This document shows, piece after piece, positions 58,245 to 64,000 of a stretch of DNA of 64,000 nt. The notes beneath the pieces were generated by a model. The model did not search any database and was not told the origin of the DNA. It saw only the letters and a program-made list of their open reading frames with translations. Every line of letters starts with the position of its first letter. The first letter of the stretch is position 1. Source of the DNA: Gnetum montanum (taxonomy: Eukaryota; Streptophyta; Gnetopsida; Gnetales; Gnetaceae); assembly GCA_015680685.1 (NCBI GenBank), contig MNCI01034697.1:797537-861536 (forward strand), given 5' to 3'. Made by a program: the position numbers and the translations under genes.

Positions 58245-59422
58245 GGATGAGCTCAATGGACTGCCAACGCTTAACCGCACTGTTAACCATCGACGGACCA
58301 TACGGCACCATTACACGGGACTTTGACATAAACTTCATCAACTCAAGTCCACTAATGGACGACGCGGTCATAGCCTCAACACAGCAAGCAACAAACGACT
58401 ATGGAGGCATGATGAAATTTCTTGACATAGAGTCCGAAAACATCACTGAAGATCCGTTAACTGAAACACCCATCACCATGCCCGATGGGGAAATCAAAAT
58501 ATTAAAATTAAGTACACTACTACAACCACACTTGGCACCAGACATCCAGAATGTACTTAGGGAAAACATGAAAGCATTCGCTTGGTCTTATACGGATATG
58601 CCTGGGCTAGATCCTAGAATTGTCCAACACAACATTATTTTGGACCCTAAACTGAGACCGATAAAACAGAAAGCACGAAAAGTTAGACTCGAGGTGGCAT
58701 TGGCAGTCTGCAATGAGATCACCAAGCTTTATCAAGCTGGTTTCATTCGGGCTGTTGATTACGCCGAATGGGTATCAAACATGGTCATCGTCCCGAAGAA
58801 AAACGGAAGTATTCGCTTATGCATCGACTTCCGAGATCTAAACGTAGCAACCATAAAAGATGACTTTCCCCTACCCAGCATCGATGAACTCGTTGAATCG
58901 ACTGCTGGACATGCCTTACTATCTTTTATGGATGGTTTTTCAGGATACAACCAGATACACATCAACCCTGAACATCAACTTCGAACAACCTTCATGACCC
59001 CATGGGGAACTTTTTTTTACACAGTGATGCCCTTCGGTCTCAAGAACGCTGGGGCCACTTATCAAACAGCCATGACGTTTATCTTTAGCGATTATATGTT
59101 ACGATCGCTCAACGACTATGTAGATGACATCGTGGTTAAGTCAAAAACAATCGAACACCACGTACAAGACCTCGACTTAGTCTTAAAACGTTGTCTAAAA
59201 TATGAGCTAAGGCTTAACCCCAAAAAATACGTCTTCAGTGTCAAAACAGGCAAGATGCTCGGATTCATAGCCTCTGAAGCAGGGATACGAGTGGACCCTG
59301 ATAAGGTCAAGGCCATTACCAACCTGAAACCACCCAGTAACATTACCGAACTTCGAGGTCTACAAGGTAGATTGTAGTTCATCAGGCATTTCATAGAAAA
59401 TTGAACAGACAAACTAAAACCT
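58245..59422 (+). pseudogene. pol: Element D reverse transcriptase
   Basis: This RNA-dependent DNA polymerase copies the element RNA. An ATG lies at 58247, right after the putative acceptor, with an upstream domain (DGPYGTITRDFDINF, MKAFAWSYTDMPGLD). RT motifs follow in order: WVSNMVIVPKKNGSIRLCIDFRDLN, FPLPSIDELV, LLSFMDGFSGYNQIHI, FFYTVMPFGLKNAGATYQ and YVDDIVV with catalytic YVDD at 59117-59128. The thumb then begins LGFIASEAGIRVDPDK. The frame is open until TAG at 59375 (LQGRL*FIRHF; Gln expected) and TGA at 59402. These two transitions are the only lesions seen in RT. Confidence 0.92.
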
Positions 59423-59833
59423 ATGAACCACCTGTTGCGTAAAAATGTCCATTTTGAATGGACTCCGCAGTGCCAGGAAGCCTTCGAAAATATCAAAACA
59501 GCACTTGCCCGACTACCTACGGTTTACCCACCCCAAAATAACAAACCGTTTTACATCTACCTTGCCACTTCAGAATCGTCCATCGCGTCTATGCTCTGCC
59601 AGAAACGAGATGACGGAACTGAAGTCCCTGTATACTACTTAAGCCACGCCTTAGTTGCCCATGAAAAGAAATACAATGATGTGGAGAGGTCATGCTTAGC
59701 TTTGGTCTTTTCTCTAAGAAAATGGCGACATTACCTCTTCCGTAATCAAGTTCATGTAATCTGTAAAGACAATGTACTGAGAGCTATAACAGGAAACATA
59801 TACGAAACGAGTCAAATAGCCTGATGGAAAGCC
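59423..59833 (+). pseudogene. pol: Element D first RNase H, catalytically eroded
   Basis: This is the Gypsy-type RNase H fused to RT: FYIYLATSESSIASMLCQ, then VYYLSHALVAHEKKYNDVERSCLALVFSLRKW, and VICKDNVLRAI. In active enzymes the first strand carries Asp and the last block reads TDH. Here they read ATSE and CKDN, so most catalytic acids appear lost, although the frame is open. Tat-lineage elements are known for a degenerate first RNase H followed by a second one, which fits. It ends at TGA 59822, where Arg is expected (IARWKAMIAEFD in relatives). Confidence 0.8.
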
Positions 59834-60440
59834 ATGATCGCTGAGTTTGACCTGTACTACGTAACACAATCATCAGTTAAAGGTCAAGCCATAGCAAATC
59901 AAATGGCCGCATCACCAACGCATGTCCAAGCAACCATAAAGCCTAAATTCCCGGATGAAAGTATAAGTACAATAGACACAGTGCCTGATGACTACGATGC
60001 TATTTTAAACTTCGATGGAGCGTCCACCTCTCGAGGAGGAAGCGCTGCCGCTATCATCACCTATCCCTCCGAGGAGATCCGACCCTTTGCCTATAGCTTC
60101 AATTTTCACTGTACTAACAACATAGCAAAGTACGAAGGTCTCCTTAGAGGTCTCGCGACAGCACTGGCTTCAGATATCACATGGCTCATAGTCAGAGGGG
60201 ATTCACAATTGGTTGTAAACCAAGTTACAGACATTTACACATGCAAAGCCCAACATTTACAACCATACTGTGACTTGGCAAAATATTTAATGAAACGATT
60301 TGAAAACATCGATGTGCAACACGTCTCTCGAAACGATAACACCATCGCAGACACGTTAGCCACACTAGCGTTAAATATATCGCCCGACATGTTCCATGCC
60401 TTGCCAAGCTCCGTAATCAGGTGCGATGAACCAATAACCT
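59834..60440 (+). CDS. pol: Element D second (archaeal-type) RNase H
   Basis: This is an additional RNase H, the hallmark of Tat elements. It reads LNFDGAST (first Asp near 60014), AAAIITYPSEE, NNIAKYEGLLRGLATAL (Glu), IVRGDSQLVVNQV (Asp near 60200), and RNDNTIADTLATLA (last Asp). All four acidic positions are present. The frame is open from 59834 to 61510 and continues into integrase. It presumably replaces the eroded first RNase H in removing the RNA template and making the polypurine primer. Confidence 0.88.
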
Positions 60441-61726
60441 CCGAAACATTGCCGATCGCATCTGTTAGTACAACACACGCGATAGAATGGTACGATGACA
60501 TAAAAGAGTACCTTCTACGCGGCGAAGCCTTGCGACATCTAACAAATGCACAAAATGATGCCATACGAAAACGTTCTAAGAAATATACCCTGGTAGGGGA
60601 CACACTATGTCGTAGATCCTACGAAGGCGTATTGCTAACGTGCATCAGTAGTATTGACGCCCAAACAATCATTGATCAGGTACATGAAGGACTATGTGGA
60701 GGACACATAGCACCAAAAGCCATGGCCATGAAAATAAGACGCTTAGGCTATTATTGGCCACACATGGAATACGACTGCTCCTCCAAAGTCAAAACATGTA
60801 ACATTTGTCAAAAACATAGTAACTTAATACATGTACCGCCAAACGAGTTGCACACAGCACAAATAACATGGCCTTTTCAGAAGTGGGGATTGGACCTTAT
60901 CGGCCCGATAACACCCTCATCTTCTGCAGGGCACAGTTTCATTATAACCGCTACTAAATATTTCACGAAGTGGGTGGAAGCAGCTCCCCTTCGGAAAACT
61001 ACTTCTAAACACGTGTGCAACTTTATCCTAGAAAACATTGTAACCCGCTTTGGCACCCCTTTGACAATTATTACTGACAACGGGCCGCAATTTAGTAGTG
61101 CCGAAACAAAAACCTTTTGCGACGGTCTGGAGATCAAACACTCGTTCTCTTCTCCTTACTATCCTCAAAGCAATGGGCAGGCAGAAGCAACCAATAAGAC
61201 GATCATAACGATACTTAAGAAAATGCTAATCCAAAGCAAAAGGAAGTGGCACGAGCAATTACTATACGCATTATGGGCTTACCGCACTACTCACCGGACG
61301 TCAACAGGTAAAACTCCGTACAATCTTGTTTACGGTTCAGAAGTTGTTTTACCTTTAGAATTGCAGGTACCATCTTTAAGGATCACACTCTCCGGACTCC
61401 TCGACGATGGTCAAAATAATGAGTTACGTCTCATTGACCTCAACTCAGCGGAAGAAGAACGTGTACGCGTGCTCGATCAGATCAAATGGTACCAAAAGCA
61501 ACAACGACAGTGACATCGGCATGACATCAACAGACGCCCAATCCACGAAGGTGATCTCGTACTCAAAGCTGTTCGGGAATACCCGGACAAATTCTCAGCC
61601 AACTGGGAAGGGTCTTACGTGGTCATCAAAGCATTCAATAACGGTGCATTCAAGCTGGCCGACACGGAAGGGAATGAGCTCGCTAATCCAACAAATCATT
61701 TGTACCTAAAACCGTTCTATGTCTGA
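60441..61726 (+). pseudogene. pol: Element D integrase, one stop near the C-terminus
   Basis: This enzyme inserts the element DNA. It has an N-terminal zinc finger H-x4-H...C-x2-C (HEGLCGGHIAPKA...CNICQKH, 60685-60830). The DDE core has WGLDLIGP (first Asp near 60892), IITDNGPQFSS (second Asp near 61077) and PQSNGQAEATNKTI (Glu near 61184), all intact. The C-terminal part reads WAYRTTHRTSTGKTPYNLVYGSE. A TGA at 61511 (QQRQ*HRH) fits an Arg CGA. Beyond it the frame continues through GDLVLKAVRE and YLKPFYV to a natural stop at 61724. No chromodomain is seen. Confidence 0.9.
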
Positions 61727-61745
61727 ACACAAACTCAGGTACGTG

Positions 61746-62160
61746 GAAGTCCTAGAATCACGACTATAAACTGATACCACAACGAAGTCTTGGAATCACG
61801 ACTATAAACTAATACCACAGCGAAGTCCTGGAATCACGACTATAAACTGATACCACAGCAAAGTCCTGGAATCACGACTATAAATTGATACCACAGAACA
61901 ATCCTGGATTATGACTTAAAATTAATATCACAGTGTCCGCAATGACAATAAACTACCATCCATCCAGCATGACAGTAAACTGCCGCCGTCACAACCATCA
62001 GGGTCCGCCAAGACTATAAACTAGCTTGCCTCTTCATAGTCCGCTAAGACTGAAAACTAGCAATGTACCGTCCGCCACGACGCTAAACAGGCAATGTCCA
62101 ACGGGTTATGACATAAAACTAACCCACGACAGTCTGCCAAGACTATAGACTGGCAAGCTC
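61746..62160 (+). repeat. 38-bp tandem repeats and further TTAAACT-type units
   Basis: Almost five copies of a 38-bp unit (gaagtcctggaatcacgact, then ataaactgataccacagc) occur at 61746-61934. They are followed by about seven looser units (CGCCAAGACTATAAACTAGC). Core and spacing match the minus-strand array of A at 3820-4090. Confidence 0.85.
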
Positions 62161-63159
62161 ACATCCAGTACCTCACTCCACCGCCATGCTCATTCATCGC
62201 TTGCTTCATTGCACCACTTGCTATCAACTGCCATCTTCAGTACTGCTTTCATCTGCATACAGTACCTGCCGCTCTCCAGCACCTCTGTGCCATCAGCCGC
62301 CATGTAAGTCTAAGCTCGTCTATTCGCTCACGGTTTTCTTGTCTCTTTGGCGTTACGTTTGTAGGATGACACTCGGAAGTTTCGTACAAAGATGCACTTC
62401 GTCGTAAGTAGCAAGATAAGACAATGTTCACAGCGTACCTGGCAGGACTAAATCAAACCATTCACTAGTACATCCCCATTCATTCCCCAGTTTCCATTCA
62501 ACTACACCCTTGACACACCCAGTACATTCAAAACATTGAGCACACTGTTGCACGCTGCGATAGGCCACACAGTACAACACCTGCGCATGAGTACACAAAC
62601 AGAGCAAAGTTTGCAAAAAAAAAAAACAAGTACTTCCCATGTGATACCCAGGCGGGAAGGCAATCGTCACAAAACCAAGTACTCATACCCAAAATGGTCA
62701 AAAAGCATCCAGTCGCATGGCTTTGGCTCCCCGCCAACAGGTTCCCCTGAGCACTTAACATGGGCCCTATTCTCCCAAAGAATGCAACACATCCTCCTAT
62801 AGCTTTGGTCCCGTCAACAAGTTCTCTTGCACACTAACCAAGAGCCTTGTTCCGCCAAAAGACACACCTCGCATGTCTAAACTCCGAATCTGCTAAACAA
62901 TGGCTATTGGTAAGGATCGACATGCCTCACATCAGAGCATCCCTTTTTCCCCTGATTAATCTCCTGGACTGATCATCAATCCCCACAATCTCCCTGACCT
63001 CCCAGATACAAAATTCCCCTTTCCCAATCCTCTGTACTTCTAAACACGGTGCGATGACGTCTCGTCCAAGTGGCAGCAGACAACGTCTCTATTGAGTTGC
63101 TTGTGGTGTTTTGCACTTCTTTGTCGACGCTTCTCGGGTTGATTCCTCCAATCTTCAAC
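62161..63159 (+). other. D 3' untranslated region
   Basis: No conserved domain is present. Short readings on both strands lack family features. An A-run lies at 62617-62628. The last 110 bp resemble B 13190-13297. Confidence 0.6.
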
Positions 63160-63172
63160 AAAGAGGGGCCAA
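63160..63172 (+). other. Polypurine tract of element D
   Basis: AAAGAGGGGCCAA directly before the 3' LTR TG. Confidence 0.8.
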
Positions 63173-64000
63173 TGAAACACCACAAAATTTGGAGCTTAGT
63201 ACTGGTCCAACCCCAAACAGGACCCTGGAACTCATGAACGACGCCGGCTACATGATCGCAACACTTAGTTTTTGCTAAGTACATGGTGCCAGCGTATATA
63301 CGTCCAGCATACATGCCCGGCATTCCAGCGTATACGTCCAGCGTACACGTCCAGCACTCCAGTGTATACGCCCGGTTCTCCGGCGTACACGCCCAGGCAC
63401 TGCAGATGCACACGCTCGACAACAGGATCTCCAATGACAGCATGACAATAACACCGAAGAGCAAGGATTGAAGCAAGTGGCATCCTTCGGCTTATGCACC
63501 CGGCGTGTACACCCAGCATCCATCAGCGTATAGGCCCGGCATGTACGCCCAACATTCACTAGCGTATACGTCCAGCACTCCCAGTTCACGCCTAGCATTT
63601 TCAGCGTATACGCCAACCTGATGCGGTGTATACGCCCAGCGTATACACCCAGCAGTTGTAATATTTTGTATATTTGTAAAGTGTATGCACCCGGTCAACG
63701 CGCCACGTGTCTCCCATCCTGAATTTAGCGTAACAACCTGTATAAAACCCCCATTTTTCCACTTCATCAAGATCGTTGGCAAAATCCCGAAGCACACCAG
63801 AGAACATTTACGCTGCGCAAAAGAGCAGAAAACCTTCTTACGCTGGGAAGCCCTGCACGCCGTGGATCTAGTCTCTTATGCTCCGCTCGCCCTACAAACC
63901 GACCGAGTCACCTCTGTGTACGCCGGGGCTTTTCGTCCGCCTTGTGTTCCCACAACTGTGTTAGACCGGTGCACTATACTCTGACTCTGTAATTCCATCA
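63173..64000 (+). repeat. 3' LTR of element D, cut by the window end
   Basis: It matches 46345-47240 of the 5' LTR. Its palindrome array (63293-63655) is shorter by about two double units, with an exact GCGTATACGC at 63604. The TATA box is at 63741. Roughly 335 bp remain outside. Confidence 0.9.

Larger units (their letters stand above)
46345..64000 (+). mobile_element. Element D: near-complete Tat/Ogre-like retrotransposon with an antisense gene
   Basis: At least 17.7 kb. The order is 5' LTR, tRNA-Asn-type primer site, repeat-rich leader, gag, linker, protease, a 5.7-kb gap carrying an antisense gene, RT, RNase H, a second RNase H, integrase, tandem repeats, polypurine tract and 3' LTR (cut by the window edge). 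The second RNase H and the PR-RT gap are traits of the Tat/Ogre group. The two LTRs differ mainly by transitions and by the copy number of an internal array. The element is more GC-rich than its neighbours, as expected for a younger copy with less methylation-driven decay. LTR ends, primer site and polypurine tract are shared with A, B and C, so a D-like element could have mobilised them. Confidence 0.9.

Noticed and set aside
59116-59496. Minus-strand readings opposite RT and integrase of D (also 60235-60603, 60877-61137)
   Set aside because: Low stop frequency here comes from the coding strand; no introns, TATA box or family match were seen.
62186-63060. Small ORFs on both strands of the D 3' untranslated region
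   Set aside because: They are short, without family features, and not conserved in B at the equivalent place.

Overview
This is nuclear DNA from a large-genome plant. The window is filled almost entirely by LTR retrotransposons of the Ty3/Gypsy superfamily, and I see no convincing host gene, rRNA, tRNA or CRISPR array. The species cannot be read from the sequence. The elements fall into two lineages. Tat/Ogre-like elements (A, B, C, D) have LTRs starting near TGAAACACCACAAAATTT and a primer site resembling the 3' end of plant tRNA-Asn. D also has a second RNase H and a PR-RT gap. Athila-like elements (E, F, G) have LTRs starting TGATGA and ending ACTCATCA, a tRNA-Asp-type primer site and an AGTTGTGGGGGTA polypurine tract.

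Layout. The first 46.3 kb is a set of nested insertions. Athila-like G (+, right part 40231-46312) was hit by Tat-like C (-, right end 40230). C was hit by Tat-like B (+, 1-1920 and 9681-14702) and by Athila-like E (+, 15706-34535). B carries element A (-, 1921-9680, target duplication AAACC). E carries element F (-, 18695-27423, target duplication ACAAT). E itself has target duplication GGGAT. A, B and C have only gag and protease. F has only gag and a 3' extra ORF. E has a decayed full gag-pol. Most copies are old and full of stops.

From 46345 to the window end lies D, a younger and more GC-rich Tat/Ogre-like element cut by the window edge inside its 3' LTR. It has a complete set of gag, protease, RT, RNase H, second RNase H and integrase. 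These are interrupted by one frameshift and a small number of stop codons, nearly all explained by C-to-T change. A 5.7-kb gap between protease and RT holds an antisense gene of eight exons with GT-AG introns and its own TATA box (57603 to 53119). Its product has a possible HAD/FCP1-like N-terminus, a domain shared with the sense extra ORFs of F and G, an acidic linker and a coiled coil.

Non-coding parts of D (LTR, leader, first intron and promoter of the antisense gene) are strewn with the 10-bp palindrome GCGTATACGC and its variants, which I did not see in the coding parts. A second degenerate repeat, with core ATGACNTTAAACTRGCA, recurs in the non-coding parts of A, B, C and D. The most interesting hypothesis is that the antisense protein or a host factor recognises one of these motif arrays.
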